Below, one piece after another: positions 16,643-26,778 of a DNA stretch of 64,000 nt (the stretch's first letter is position 1; every line of letters starts with the position of its first letter). Where the stretch lies: assembly GCA_030704845.1 (NCBI GenBank), contig JAUYKZ010000009.1:165407-229406 (forward strand). The letters are read 5' to 3'. The stretch comes from an archaeon (lineage in GTDB: Archaea; Nanobdellota; Nanobdellia; Woesearchaeales; GW2011-AR9). Below the pieces are notes generated by a model. That model searched no databases. It saw only the letters and a program-made list of their open reading frames with translations, and had not been told where the DNA came from. The translations under genes and the position numbers were made by a program.

Positions 16643-19321
16643 ATGAACAAAAAGAGGAAAGATGTTGCTAGAAAATTCTCTACAAAAGGACAGATTACAA
16701 TATTTTTAATTCTCGGTGTAGTGGTTTTGTTCGCATTTCTTTTTGTTTTCTTATTAACCTCTGGAATTCAGAAAGGACAATTGCTTCAAGAAAAAGAAAA
16801 TGTTCTTTCGAAAGCTCTCAAGAAAGAATCGCTTAGAATTTTTGTTGAAGATTGTTTGTATGATAGTATGGCGGAAGGATTATCTTTGTTGGGCCAACAG
16901 GGAAGAATTTGGAAAGATCAAGGTGGTCAGATTAATTTTGTTAATGGAGTAAACGGATTAACCCTTGATAACGGAGACCAGGTAGCGTATGCGATAACTG
17001 ACGAAAGGTATGCAGATGGACACCTGAGCGCATACCCCTGTAATAATATCAACAATTATCCGGAATATTGTCTTTATTCATCTCCAAACATTACGACCGG
17101 ATTTGGTACAGTGGTACTTAGAGAAAGTACAATCGAAGGAGATCTGGGTGGTTTCCTTCTTAAAAAAACAAAAGAATGTGTGACCGGGGATATTTATGAA
17201 ACTGTTTCTGAAGATATTATACCTGATGATGAAGGAGCAGAGTTAACTCCAACAATTACCCGAGATGGAATTGTGGTAAAAGTATATTATCCATTACGTT
17301 TAGAACTAGCCGGGGAAGAATTCTTTCAAGTTTCAAGTTTTGATTTCTTCTATAAATCAAGATTGCAAGATCTTCTTGACGCGGCTATAAGTTCGCCGGT
17401 TCGGTTGGACCAGAAATATGTCGATTTTAATTATTCTGGGTTTGATGAAGAAACAGGTGATACTTTATCAAAAGAATCATTTACATATCAAAGCCCAAAA
17501 CAATCTTTTGGATTTCAAAATTCGCCGTTATGTGAAGGAAGTAACGCACCATATACTTGTCAACTTGTGTTAAGAAGTGATTTGTATGGGCAATTAGCAA
17601 TGGAGAAAGAAGTAAGTGTAAAAGAGGATACTCACGATACAATCCTTACATTTACCACCCCTAACTCTAACATTTTAACCCAGCCTGGAGAAAATGAAAA
17701 TGTTGAAGGAATGTATCAATTTAGAGTTGCTCGTCAAAATAGACCACCAGCATTAGATTACATTGGAAGAAATCAATGTTTTGATGCACAGGAACCATAT
17801 GATTATTTAGTAATTCCCAATTTAATTGATGACGAAGGGAATCTCAGAGAATTGAGTAAGATAAATATTCGTGCAACGGCTCAAGATGCTGATGAAGAAT
17901 TGCCAACAATTAGTTTTAAAGAGATTGATCCAGTGTTAAATAATCTTGATTCTCCAGATGATGATGCGGGCTCGGAAATATTCTTTAAATCTGTTTCTTC
18001 TTCAGTCGAACCGGGAATTTATCCTTTAACAGTAATCGCTTCAGATGGAATTAAAGAAGATAATCAAACGGTAAGGGTTTTAATTGACAGACCAATTGAA
18101 ACAGATGTATCTATTTCGTTGCCGTATACTTTAACTGGTGGTGTATACGATGAAATTTATGCTGGAGGTGATTTCTTTCCAATCTCAAAAGAAGATCCTG
18201 TGTTTGTGAATGTGGTTCTACCAGATGAATCTGCGGCATTCGGGGCAGCTGGAGCTAAATTGTTGACGTATAAATACAAACCAGAAGACGAAGAGATTAT
18301 TAGTTATGACATTCCGATGTTCAGAAAAGATACTTATAGTTTTCCTGGAGTAAGGTTACCCGGTGGAGACATTGATAGTTATTCAGAAGAGGATATTGTT
18401 TCTTGGGATTTTTCTAAAGGTCCATTAAATCCGTTCTCTCAAGAAACAGATAGGGGTTTATTATCAGTATCATTTGGTATGACTTATTGTGGGTTGCCAG
18501 ATGAAATTGAAAGTAAATCTACTGTTGAAGTGCGGGTTGCTGAATGTATCCCAAATAAGAATTCGCAACATCCTTATGCTTATCCTTATAATAATTATTA
18601 CACAGAAGATGGTGATCTAAGTAAATTGAATTTAGTTAATGAAAACGATCCAAATGCAATAAATCCATTCTTAGCAACACATTCTTGTTGTACAGATAGA
18701 TGGGAATATGTTGAAAAAAATGATCCCAATAATCCTTGTTTTGTGAATCCAGAACCGGGGTGTTATGGGCAATTAACAGAATATGTAGGTGGTCCGACCT
18801 TACTTAGTGATTCGCTGAAAGGTTACGTGTGGGAAGAGCAAGTTCAATTATGTAGCGGTGAAAGAGGAAACATTTGTAATGGAGCATTTAATAATCAATT
18901 ATATAACAACCAATTGTGGTGTGGGATACAAGGAAAAAACAGCTGCACTAGGCCAATAAATGATGCTTGCGAAAACAAACTTGCTTTTACTTCTATTGAA
19001 AATCAAGGCGTATGCTGGGGAACGTTGGGTTGTGGAAATAATTTATGTACTCAACCGCTGGCGTATACTGGACAGGGAAATATTCCAAATATTAACACAA
19101 AAGCTACGGAATTATTTTTACAATCGGGATCTAACCCAACGACAGCTCCTGGGTTTGAATTTTCTTGCGGTTGTCCGGAAAATGATCTAGGTCCAGACGG
19201 CGTTGATTTGGTAACAAATGTTCGTTGTGATGATGATTGGTCTGGGAATTTTGATGGTTTTTGTACTTTATCTGGCAGATGTGAAATTAGTGGTTCAATA
19301 AGCGAAGGAGATAGCGGATAA
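16643..19321 (+). CDS. Large membrane-anchored surface protein with STKGQ prepilin-like N-terminus (892 aa)
   Basis: A positively charged leader ends in STKGQ (residues 13-17), followed at once by the helix ITIFLILGVVVLFAFLFVFL, the plan of class III archaeal signal peptides cut after the glycine. Similar KGQITIF starts are common in DPANN genomes. After the helix come an alpha-helical stretch with an EDCL cysteine and a LSLLGQQG motif, a beta-rich part with a cadherin- or Ig-like stretch (about residues 380-500; ATAQDADEELP ... IYPLTVIASDG), and a cysteine-rich C-terminal third. It has its own TATA-like box about 31 bases upstream. The next gene starts one base after its stop, so the two are likely translated together. 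Confidence 0.7.
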   Translation: MNKKRKDVARKFSTKGQITIFLILGVVVLFAFLFVFLLTSGIQKGQLLQEKENVLSKALKKESLRIFVEDCLYDSMAEGLSLLGQQGRIWKDQGGQINFVNGVNGLTLDNGDQVAYAITDERYADGHLSAYPCNNINNYPEYCLYSSPNITTGFGTVVLRESTIEGDLGGFLLKKTKECVTGDIYETVSEDIIPDDEGAELTPTITRDGIVVKVYYPLRLELAGEEFFQVSSFDFFYKSRLQDLLDAAISSPVRLDQKYVDFNYSGFDEETGDTLSKESFTYQSPKQSFGFQNSPLCEGSNAPYTCQLVLRSDLYGQLAMEKEVSVKEDTHDTILTFTTPNSNILTQPGENENVEGMYQFRVARQNRPPALDYIGRNQCFDAQEPYDYLVIPNLIDDEGNLRELSKINIRATAQDADEELPTISFKEIDPVLNNLDSPDDDAGSEIFFKSVSSSVEPGIYPLTVIASDGIKEDNQTVRVLIDRPIETDVSISLPYTLTGGVYDEIYAGGDFFPISKEDPVFVNVVLPDESAAFGAAGAKLLTYKYKPEDEEIISYDIPMFRKDTYSFPGVRLPGGDIDSYSEEDIVSWDFSKGPLNPFSQETDRGLLSVSFGMTYCGLPDEIESKSTVEVRVAECIPNKNSQHPYAYPYNNYYTEDGDLSKLNLVNENDPNAINPFLATHSCCTDRWEYVEKNDPNNPCFVNPEPGCYGQLTEYVGGPTLLSDSLKGYVWEEQVQLCSGERGNICNGAFNNQLYNNQLWCGIQGKNSCTRPINDACENKLAFTSIENQGVCWGTLGCGNNLCTQPLAYTGQGNIPNINTKATELFLQSGSNPTTAPGFEFSCGCPENDLGPDGVDLVTNVRCDDDWSGNFDGFCTLSGRCEISGSISEGDSG

Positions 19322-19322
19322 A

Positions 19323-19730
19323 ATGGCAGCAGAAACTTCATTCGGGTTAATTTTTGGTTTAATGCTTTTAGCAATTGGAGCAATAATTTATTTTCTAGCA
19401 AGAAAAAGAAGCCTTCCTCCTTTACCTGAAGATGATGATGAACAAACGAGTTCCGAATCAATCTTTTCGCCCTTTTCAAAGAACTCTGAAAGACAAAAAC
19501 ATATCAAAGAATTACATCATAAACATTCACATAAAGTTCTTGAACAAGAATCTAAAGAATTGTTTCCGGGAATTTCTAAACATAAACGAACTAGCAAAGA
19601 CTTTCAAAAATTAGCCGAGATTGCAAGGAAAAACAGACTGAAAAAGAGTGCATTTAACCATGAGCGAGAACAAAAATCCATTGCAAACAAAAGAGCGATT
19701 GAAAAATTAAAGAAAATGGCTAAAAAATAG
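19323..19730 (+). CDS. Small single-pass membrane protein with basic cytoplasmic tail
   Basis: One N-terminal membrane helix (about residues 8-26) is followed by RKR and a charged tail of about 105 residues. By the positive-inside rule the tail should be cytoplasmic. It includes a histidine-rich HHKHSHK stretch and KDFQKLAEIARK, which resembles DVFAKLESIAKK in the cytoplasmic tail of the 2091-residue protein encoded next. That likeness suggests both tails bind the same internal partner or each other. It follows the 892-residue gene by one base. No known family was recognised. Confidence 0.6.
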   Translation: MAAETSFGLIFGLMLLAIGAIIYFLARKRSLPPLPEDDDEQTSSESIFSPFSKNSERQKHIKELHHKHSHKVLEQESKELFPGISKHKRTSKDFQKLAEIARKNRLKKSAFNHEREQKSIANKRAIEKLKKMAKK

Positions 19731-19794
19731 TCCTTTCTCAGACGTAAATCCAACAACATTTATAAACTAAAACTCTTTCTTAAATGCTAAGACT

Positions 19795-22700
19795 ATGAGA
19801 TGTCAAAAAAGAGGTTTTTACGTAGTTTTATCTCTATTCCTGTTAGTTTTCTTTGCATCAGTTGTTTCCGCTCAAACCGAAGGATGTTATGTGTATCCTG
19901 GCGGGTCGGAAGATTTGTATTGCATCAGCGGAGTTTTGGATACAGATGCTCAAGCAGATTGTGAAGAAAACGTAGATTGTAGTTTTGAAGATCATTTTAT
20001 TCCAGGATCAGATTGTAGCGAGTTCGATGCGTGCCGGGTTGTTACTTGTTCAGTTGATTGTCGAGTTCATGCGTTAGGTGTTTGTCAAGAATTGGGCGGA
20101 GTGGAAGTTTCTGATGACGATTTTTCTTTATGGTGTTCTCCAGGATGTTGTAAGGTTGGAAATAATTTCTGTCAATTTAATCTAAATTTAAATCAATGCC
20201 AGCAAAGAGCAAGACAATTAGGTGTAAATCCGGAATCAGTAATCTTCGATAACAGTATTGGGATGAGTACGGAAAGTTGTAACCAATTGTATTGCGCAAT
20301 TGATGTTGGGCAAGGTTCAATTAAAGGCTCAGTGAAAGATACAGATGGAAATGTTATCGCTGGAGCCGGTATTGATGCAGAAGGTATCACTTCAATTTCT
20401 ATTCAAGCAAATGTAAATGGAGAATTTTCAATAGCTAGTTTAACACCGGGAACTTATCGAGTTACAGCAAGAGCAGAAGGATATCTCCCTAGTTCCGCAT
20501 CGTTAGCTGTTTCATCTAATCAAGAATTAAGACAAGAATTTGTTTTACAAAGAGCCGAAGCTAACGCAATAGTTTCAATTTCGGTAACTTCACGTGATGG
20601 AACTCCAGTAGATGGAGCAACAGTTGTTTGGAGCGGAAATGCCCAAGGAAGAATTACCACCGCAAGAGATGGCAGGGCGCAAACACCACAAATTCCTCCG
20701 GGAGATTATCAATTCACTATCAGCAAAGTAGGATATTCATCAAGAGACCAAAGAGTAGCTGTGATTGCGGGGGATAATCCATTAAGAGTAATTCTAGATG
20801 TTGCAGCTATCCAAGGAGTTCAAGGATTTACGTTTATTGATGTGAATAGTAACGGAAGATTTGATGCAAATGCAGAGCAAGTAATTTATGGTGCTAAAAT
20901 TATTATTGATGGCATCTTCAAAGGATTTTCAAAGTTCCCAGATGGAACTTACATTTTCCCGATAAGTGTCGGGGATCACAAAATAGGAGCAACTTACCAG
21001 GATTATTCTTTCCCTGAATTAGAATTTGCTCTTGCAGAAGGAGATGACGCAACAACAATTCCAATTCCTCTTTCAAGAATCATTGGAGACTGTACTTTGC
21101 CTGGAACGGAGAAAAAAGTGGAAATATTTTCGGCAACTCAAGTTCAAGGAGAACAAGTATTGAAATTGGAATGGACAAAACCTTGTTTTGAAGTTGCAGG
21201 ATATGAAATTAAAAGATTTAAAGATGGTCAATTAGACGGAGATAAAATTTATCCGACTGCCGCAGAAAATTCGTACATAGATGGGAAAGTCGAATGGAAT
21301 ACCGAATATACTTACGAAATCACTGCCTTGTATGCAAATCCTGCTCGTGAATCTGAACCAACAAGATTAAGGGAATCAGTTAACCCGGGAGATGAAGAAT
21401 GTGAGGGAAGATTTCACGATCCAGAATGGGAAACATTTTGTATGGTTAGTTCTGAAGAAATTAGGAAACAAGTCTGGACATGTAATGTTCAAAATCAATT
21501 GATTTCTTCAACTGCCTGCGCAGGTGCAGGAGAAGGAGCTAACTTTTATTGTGCTCAAACATCAAAAACGGATGCCGAATGTAAAGATGCGGGAGCGTGT
21601 GAAGGTTTACCTTTATCCGGTCCATTTGGTTTATACCACTCACGTTCAGCTTGTTATGGAGCTGAAACTCCAGAAGATTTCCAATCGGAAACATTCTGTT
21701 ATTATGATTCAACCGAAACTATCGTTAATCAATGTAATAGTTGTTTAGATGTTCAAGACTGTTTTGCTTATCAAAGTAAAGATGCCTGTGAAATCAATAG
21801 TTGTTTAAGTGAAGCTTGTAAATGGGTTGATGGAGCTTCAAATGAAGAACCAATTATTGATTACGGTCAAGTTATACCTCAATTCGTAACTCCAGAAACC
21901 GGAGAAGGTTATTGTGTTCCAGTCGAAGAAAAATTAACTATCGAAGAAAGCCAATGTCAATTATGTGGTCCAGAGAATGGATTAGATATTTTCTCGAATT
22001 ATTATTGTACGGCTGATGTCTGTTCAGGATTAGGTAAATGTTTCTCAGATGTTTCTTTAGCAGAATGTAACGCTTGTCCTGAATCACCAAGAGGCGGATC
22101 AGATCCAGCAAATTGTTATGCTTATGCATCAGAATTGGAATGTGTTGGTAATCAGCCAGTTCAAAAAGATCCATTTGGAAGTATCACATTCTCTGATGAT
22201 CAGTGTGGTTGGAATAGATGTTTATGGCAAGGTGCACCAAACGGATTCGGTTCGGGTGGATGTATAAAAGATGGTAACGGCGATTTAGAAAATGATTGTG
22301 ATGGGTTCAGGGGAGCAGAAGTAGTTTCTTGTCGTTTAGATTCAAGCGCTCCAAGAACCGAAATAGTTAGCGCAACCGTTCCGGTAATTTCAACAACGAA
22401 ACAAACTGTCTTGTTCCATGGTGTTGATAATTTCCATGAAGCTCTTAATCAGATAAATAAGATGGGAGTTCTTGGATATTGTCTTGAAAGTGCGGAAGAA
22501 GGGGCACCTCAAACTTGTCTTACAATAAATGGTGAGAATCCTTTTGTAGAAGTTCCATATCCAGGAAGATTACCCGACGAAGTTGTAGAAGTAAATTTGT
22601 TTGATTCTCTTTTCCTTTCTGGAGAAGAAATTGATCGTAAAACTTATAGTATCAAATATTATTCAGCAGACAAATATCACAATCAAGAATCGGTTCAGCA

Positions 22701-25700
22701 AGCTTTGATATATGTTGACACTTTACCACCAAGATTTGAAATTCAGCATGAAGAAACAACTCAAGCTGACAATACAGATTTAACAGTTTACTTGGTTGGT
22801 TTAGATGAACAAGCCGATTGCAGTTTTGTTTTGTCACAAGTATTACCATTAGGCGGAACTCAAAATAGTGTCTCGGACCGGAACCAATTCAATAAACAAG
22901 CAACGTTCCCTAACTTGAACGGCATAAGGTATTCATTAAATGCAACATGTATAGATCTTCAAGGAAATGAATTTAGTAAAGTGGAAGAATTAGTATTTGA
23001 TCAAGAACAAAGAATTGATGTAATCAGCCCAATATTTGGCGGAGTTGTTGCTTCCACGGAAGTTATCTTTGAAGTTACAACTGATGTTGGAGCACAATGT
23101 GCATTATATGAAACTGATACAAATGTTAGGTTAGCTGATTTTGTTAGCGATGAAGAAGGAAAATCTCACAGAACATCTTCGGTGTCCGGATTTATTGAAA
23201 GAGAATATGCGGCAACTCAAAAAGTTGTTTGTCAAGAATTATTGACTGGCGAAATGTTGGAAGATTATTTCCATTTCACCGTAGATTTCACTCCTCCAGA
23301 AGTTCAGATAATTCTTCGAGAAGGCGCAAGGGAAGAACAACCAATTAGATATGGTTGGGAAGAATCTTTCATAGAATCGGTTGAGATGGATTTCGAATGT
23401 ACTGCTGAAGGATTTGCTTGCGATCAAGTGTTCTATTGTTTAGGTGACGGATGTCAGTTAATTAATAATCCAAATTATCGGGAATATGCTGGAACTGTAA
23501 CTTTAAGTGACACAACGCAAATTTGTTATTATGGTGTAGATGTTGCAAATAGTCCAGTTTACCAACCCAAATGTGGAACCGTAAAAATAGAAGGATACGG
23601 AATTAATTTAGAGAAACCTGAACAACATTTATACGGCCAACAAAAATGGGGTATCAGTAACGAAAAAGTGTTTGATGTGATTTTCTTTACGAGAATACCA
23701 ACCGTTGAATGTAGATTTGATTTCTCTTCCGGATTTTCTTACGATTCTTTACCTGCCCATAAAATTTTGAATCCAAACGGGCAAGGAAGATATGTGATTA
23801 ACAATTTCCCGGAAAGTGTATTCTCTGAATATTCAGATAATGGCGGAGTTAAAGCGATATATGTCCAATGTAAAGATCACGCGGACCAATTAAGTCCGGA
23901 ACAAGAATTATTCTTGGAATATGATCCCACTGCGCCGAAGATTACTGATGCGCGTGCTGATCCAGATAGAGTATTAGAAGGAATTACTACTACATTATTT
24001 ACATCAACTGATGATAAAACATTATGCAGATACAGTGATGATTCGGAAGAACAAGATAGCGCATCTTATGAAACGATGGAATTTTCTTTCCCTGGTGAAG
24101 AAGAAAGATTACTTGGAGTGGAACATCAAGAATTATTTACAGTAGGTGGAGTAGGAGATAGCGGTACTAAAGATTATTTACTCAATGTTCAATGTCGTAA
24201 TGGAGCTGGAGATTTTTCGGAAGTTGAAAATATTGAATTTGCGGTTGATTACACTGAGAAAGGATTTATTCTTCCAAGTAGTTTACAACCGCAAGGATAT
24301 TTAACGGCAAGTAATGTTGTATTATCTGCAGAAACTTCAAAGAGCGCAATTTGTGAATATGATCTTGAAGATGAATTTACATTCTTTACAAATACGGGTA
24401 GTAGTACTCATACTGTTGAATTGAACGGTCTTGCGGAACAAGAATATCAAATCCCGGTAAGATGTAGAATGGGAGATCATGTTGCGTTCGGTCTAATTGA
24501 ATTCATAATTGACAGAACTTCTCCAATCTTAACTTCAATTGATGATGGGAAATATAGTTGTGGCACTGACCAAATATCTGTTTTAGCTCACAGTGAAGAA
24601 AGTTCGATTGTTCAGTATGATTATCAAATTATTGACAAAGGACTTGCTCCAAATGAAGATATAAATGCATCATCGGTAATAAGGCCAGGAGGAGTTGGAG
24701 CAGTTGTCCTGGAAGGAACAACCACCGGAGAATTGCCGATTATCATTCCTGCAAGTAACCTTACCGAAGGTCGAATTTATTCAGTGAAAGTTAAAGCTGT
24801 CGATGCAGCTGGAAATGTAGGCCAATTCTTTGAAAGTGACGGAGTTATTATTTCCTCAGATAACATCACGGCTTGTTTAGAAGATTTATCGCCTCCAGAG
24901 ATTAATGTTTTAACAAATACCACTTGTTTAAGAGCAAGTGCAGAATTAGAATGTAACGATGAAACAGGTTGTAGTCTGTTCCAATATGGTGTGAGCGATT
25001 CTTCAGATGATTGTGATACCAACAAATCATATCTTGGTCAAAGAATTGAGTTTGATAAATCAAGTTGGTTATGTTATTCAGCTGTTGATACCAAAAACCA
25101 AAGTAGCAGCGGGAAGAAATTAATTACTTTTGGTGATATTGATGGTGATGGGGTAGCTGACCAATGTGATGAATGTGATTCTACCGGTGCAGGAAAAGCA
25201 AGTAACATGCTCGGATGTTCCGCAGACGATGTGCAAGAAGATAGAATTAGTACAGATAGTGATCACGATGGATTACCTGATGATTGGGAAAGAAGCCATA
25301 ACGCTTTAGGTTGCGATTTAAATCCACAAAACCCAGATTCAAACGGCAATGGCATTTCTGATCCATTAGAAGATTATGATGATGATGGATTCAGTACATT
25401 TGAGGAATATGTTTCCGGTTCAGATCCATGTATCGCTAATAGAATTTTACCAAATGAACCTCCTACTTCAGTAACAACAGCTACCGGCGGGGTTACAACA
25501 AGTGGAACTAATGTCTTAGCTTGGACATTACTAATCATAGGGATATTGTTGGTTCTTGGCGGAGTAGGATATTTAGTATATTATTACAAATACGCTAAGA
25601 CCGGAAAAGGAAAATCTGGTGGAAGTATTAGTCGACCGTCTACATATTCGCCCAGTTCAAGTAGTGTAGGCACTGGTCAGAATGGATTATCTCAAACACT

Positions 25701-26070
25701 TTCTTCCTGGAAGAATAAACTTAGAAAATTAGATCAATCTAGGTCTAAAAAAGTTAAACAGCGAGAAAGAAGTTCATTATTCGGTGAATTCTCTCAGGAT
25801 TCCCAGAAAATACCTCACATTGGAAATGTTCTTAGTAGCGGAAGTAGCGGTAAAGAAGTTCCAAAACTTCATGATATAGCGAAGAAATATGTTGAACATA
25901 AAGATGAAATTAAACCAGGTTTACGTCAAAATGAAAAAGATGTTTTCGCAAAACTGGAATCTATCGCTAAAAAGGCCGAGAAGAAAGATATCACCGAAGT
26001 AGTTTCACCGAAAGAAGCTAAAGATATTTTTGCTAAATTGAAGGAATTAAGTAACAAAAGAAAGAAGTAG
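19795..26070 (+). CDS. Giant multidomain surface protein with C-terminal membrane anchor (2091 aa)
   Basis: A classical signal peptide ends near VVSAQ (residues 26-27). Domains in order: a cysteine-rich head; carboxypeptidase-regulatory-like beta-sandwiches at about residues 180-250 (GSIKGSVKDTDGN) and 255-340; a fibronectin-like part (about 440-525); a long cysteine-rich middle; at least four Ig-like repeats, each opening with D-PP, D-AP or D-SP (near 973, 1163, 1377, 1572, possibly 1698); then calcium-binding thrombospondin-3-like repeats (DIDGDGVADQCDEC, DSDHDGLPDDWE, DYDDDGFSTFEEY; about 1780-1880). A membrane helix (about 1905-1930) precedes a basic cytoplasmic tail of about 160 residues. 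The shape suggests a calcium-stiffened stalk reaching out from the cell. The pilin-like genes follow within 8 bases. Confidence 0.8.
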   Translation: MRCQKRGFYVVLSLFLLVFFASVVSAQTEGCYVYPGGSEDLYCISGVLDTDAQADCEENVDCSFEDHFIPGSDCSEFDACRVVTCSVDCRVHALGVCQELGGVEVSDDDFSLWCSPGCCKVGNNFCQFNLNLNQCQQRARQLGVNPESVIFDNSIGMSTESCNQLYCAIDVGQGSIKGSVKDTDGNVIAGAGIDAEGITSISIQANVNGEFSIASLTPGTYRVTARAEGYLPSSASLAVSSNQELRQEFVLQRAEANAIVSISVTSRDGTPVDGATVVWSGNAQGRITTARDGRAQTPQIPPGDYQFTISKVGYSSRDQRVAVIAGDNPLRVILDVAAIQGVQGFTFIDVNSNGRFDANAEQVIYGAKIIIDGIFKGFSKFPDGTYIFPISVGDHKIGATYQDYSFPELEFALAEGDDATTIPIPLSRIIGDCTLPGTEKKVEIFSATQVQGEQVLKLEWTKPCFEVAGYEIKRFKDGQLDGDKIYPTAAENSYIDGKVEWNTEYTYEITALYANPARESEPTRLRESVNPGDEECEGRFHDPEWETFCMVSSEEIRKQVWTCNVQNQLISSTACAGAGEGANFYCAQTSKTDAECKDAGACEGLPLSGPFGLYHSRSACYGAETPEDFQSETFCYYDSTETIVNQCNSCLDVQDCFAYQSKDACEINSCLSEACKWVDGASNEEPIIDYGQVIPQFVTPETGEGYCVPVEEKLTIEESQCQLCGPENGLDIFSNYYCTADVCSGLGKCFSDVSLAECNACPESPRGGSDPANCYAYASELECVGNQPVQKDPFGSITFSDDQCGWNRCLWQGAPNGFGSGGCIKDGNGDLENDCDGFRGAEVVSCRLDSSAPRTEIVSATVPVISTTKQTVLFHGVDNFHEALNQINKMGVLGYCLESAEEGAPQTCLTINGENPFVEVPYPGRLPDEVVEVNLFDSLFLSGEEIDRKTYSIKYYSADKYHNQESVQQALIYVDTLPPRFEIQHEETTQADNTDLTVYLVGLDEQADCSFVLSQVLPLGGTQNSVSDRNQFNKQATFPNLNGIRYSLNATCIDLQGNEFSKVEELVFDQEQRIDVISPIFGGVVASTEVIFEVTTDVGAQCALYETDTNVRLADFVSDEEGKSHRTSSVSGFIEREYAATQKVVCQELLTGEMLEDYFHFTVDFTPPEVQIILREGAREEQPIRYGWEESFIESVEMDFECTAEGFACDQVFYCLGDGCQLINNPNYREYAGTVTLSDTTQICYYGVDVANSPVYQPKCGTVKIEGYGINLEKPEQHLYGQQKWGISNEKVFDVIFFTRIPTVECRFDFSSGFSYDSLPAHKILNPNGQGRYVINNFPESVFSEYSDNGGVKAIYVQCKDHADQLSPEQELFLEYDPTAPKITDARADPDRVLEGITTTLFTSTDDKTLCRYSDDSEEQDSASYETMEFSFPGEEERLLGVEHQELFTVGGVGDSGTKDYLLNVQCRNGAGDFSEVENIEFAVDYTEKGFILPSSLQPQGYLTASNVVLSAETSKSAICEYDLEDEFTFFTNTGSSTHTVELNGLAEQEYQIPVRCRMGDHVAFGLIEFIIDRTSPILTSIDDGKYSCGTDQISVLAHSEESSIVQYDYQIIDKGLAPNEDINASSVIRPGGVGAVVLEGTTTGELPIIIPASNLTEGRIYSVKVKAVDAAGNVGQFFESDGVIISSDNITACLEDLSPPEINVLTNTTCLRASAELECNDETGCSLFQYGVSDSSDDCDTNKSYLGQRIEFDKSSWLCYSAVDTKNQSSSGKKLITFGDIDGDGVADQCDECDSTGAGKASNMLGCSADDVQEDRISTDSDHDGLPDDWERSHNALGCDLNPQNPDSNGNGISDPLEDYDDDGFSTFEEYVSGSDPCIANRILPNEPPTSVTTATGGVTTSGTNVLAWTLLIIGILLVLGGVGYLVYYYKYAKTGKGKSGGSISRPSTYSPSSSSVGTGQNGLSQTLSSWKNKLRKLDQSRSKKVKQRERSSLFGEFSQDSQKIPHIGNVLSSGSSGKEVPKLHDIAKKYVEHKDEIKPGLRQNEKDVFAKLESIAKKAEKKDITEVVSPKEAKDIFAKLKELSNKRKK

Positions 26071-26077
26071 GATTGTA

Positions 26078-26644
26078 ATGAAAACAAATTGGAATAAGAA
26101 AGGGATGGGGATTGGTCAAGTATTTGTTTTCATAATCATGGCTCTTACGTTTGCGTTGATAACTATATTTGGATATAAAGCAATTGCTGGGTTTCTTGAA
26201 AAAGGAGAAGAAGTAGCATTTGTTCAATTCAAAAACGATTTAGAAATTGCTATCAAACAAATTAATACAGAGTTTGGAGCATATCGACTTGAAGATTTTA
26301 GGCCTCCAAGACAATCCGAGAAAATTTGTTTTGTTAACATGGATTATGGGAAAGAATCAGGAGGAAATATTGACGGGGTAATCACGGGATTAACAAAAGA
26401 AATGCCGACGGCAGTTGGCGTTTATCAGGATGCGATAGAAAACCAGGGGTATACTTCTGCGGAAGAAAATGTTTTCTTGCAGCCGGAAGCTCCAGTAAAA
26501 ATTAAAGTTCATCGGATTGAACTGTTTGATTCCGGAAATGAAGTAGCGTTCCTTTGTCCACCCATCAAAGGTGGAGTTTTCCATCTTGGGTTGGAAGGTA
26601 GGGGAGATCGAACAAGATTAACAGTTCCGATGTTGATTTCTTAA
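26078..26644 (+). CDS. Pilin-like membrane protein, KKGM type
   Basis: The leader MKTNWNKKGMG is followed by a hydrophobic helix (about residues 13-35), then a predicted helix (VQFKNDLEIAIKQINTEFG) and a beta-rich C-terminus. This is the layout of type IV pilins: an N-terminal helix continuing into a helical spine with a globular head. It starts 8 bases after the giant protein gene. The final codons and the TAA stop lie inside a repeat element also found at 47176, so the native C-terminus has probably been replaced by repeat insertion. Confidence 0.6.
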   Translation: MKTNWNKKGMGIGQVFVFIIMALTFALITIFGYKAIAGFLEKGEEVAFVQFKNDLEIAIKQINTEFGAYRLEDFRPPRQSEKICFVNMDYGKESGGNIDGVITGLTKEMPTAVGVYQDAIENQGYTSAEENVFLQPEAPVKIKVHRIELFDSGNEVAFLCPPIKGGVFHLGLEGRGDRTRLTVPMLIS

Positions 26645-26741
26645 CTGGGTCTAATACCCGTTGCTCTGCAACGACTATTAAATCAATTATCCAGTTAAGA
26701 TTAAAAATACCCCGCAGCTTGCTGCGATTGGGTTTTTTATT
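26636..26741. repeat. Two-hairpin intergenic repeat, uninterrupted copy
   Basis: The first hairpin is TTAACTGG ... CCAGTTAA, enclosing CGTTGC-TCT-GCAACG. The second is a CGCAGC-TT-GCTGCG hairpin inside ATACCC / GGGTTT, ended by TTTTTT. The copy at 47176-47333 is nearly identical apart from a 50-base insert. The unit supplies the stop codon of the upstream gene and lies between two pilin-like genes of the same operon, where its second hairpin and T-run could weaken read-through. Confidence 0.85.
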
Positions 26742-26778
26742 GAAGAGCAATAAACATAATGAGGGAATCAAGTGAATA

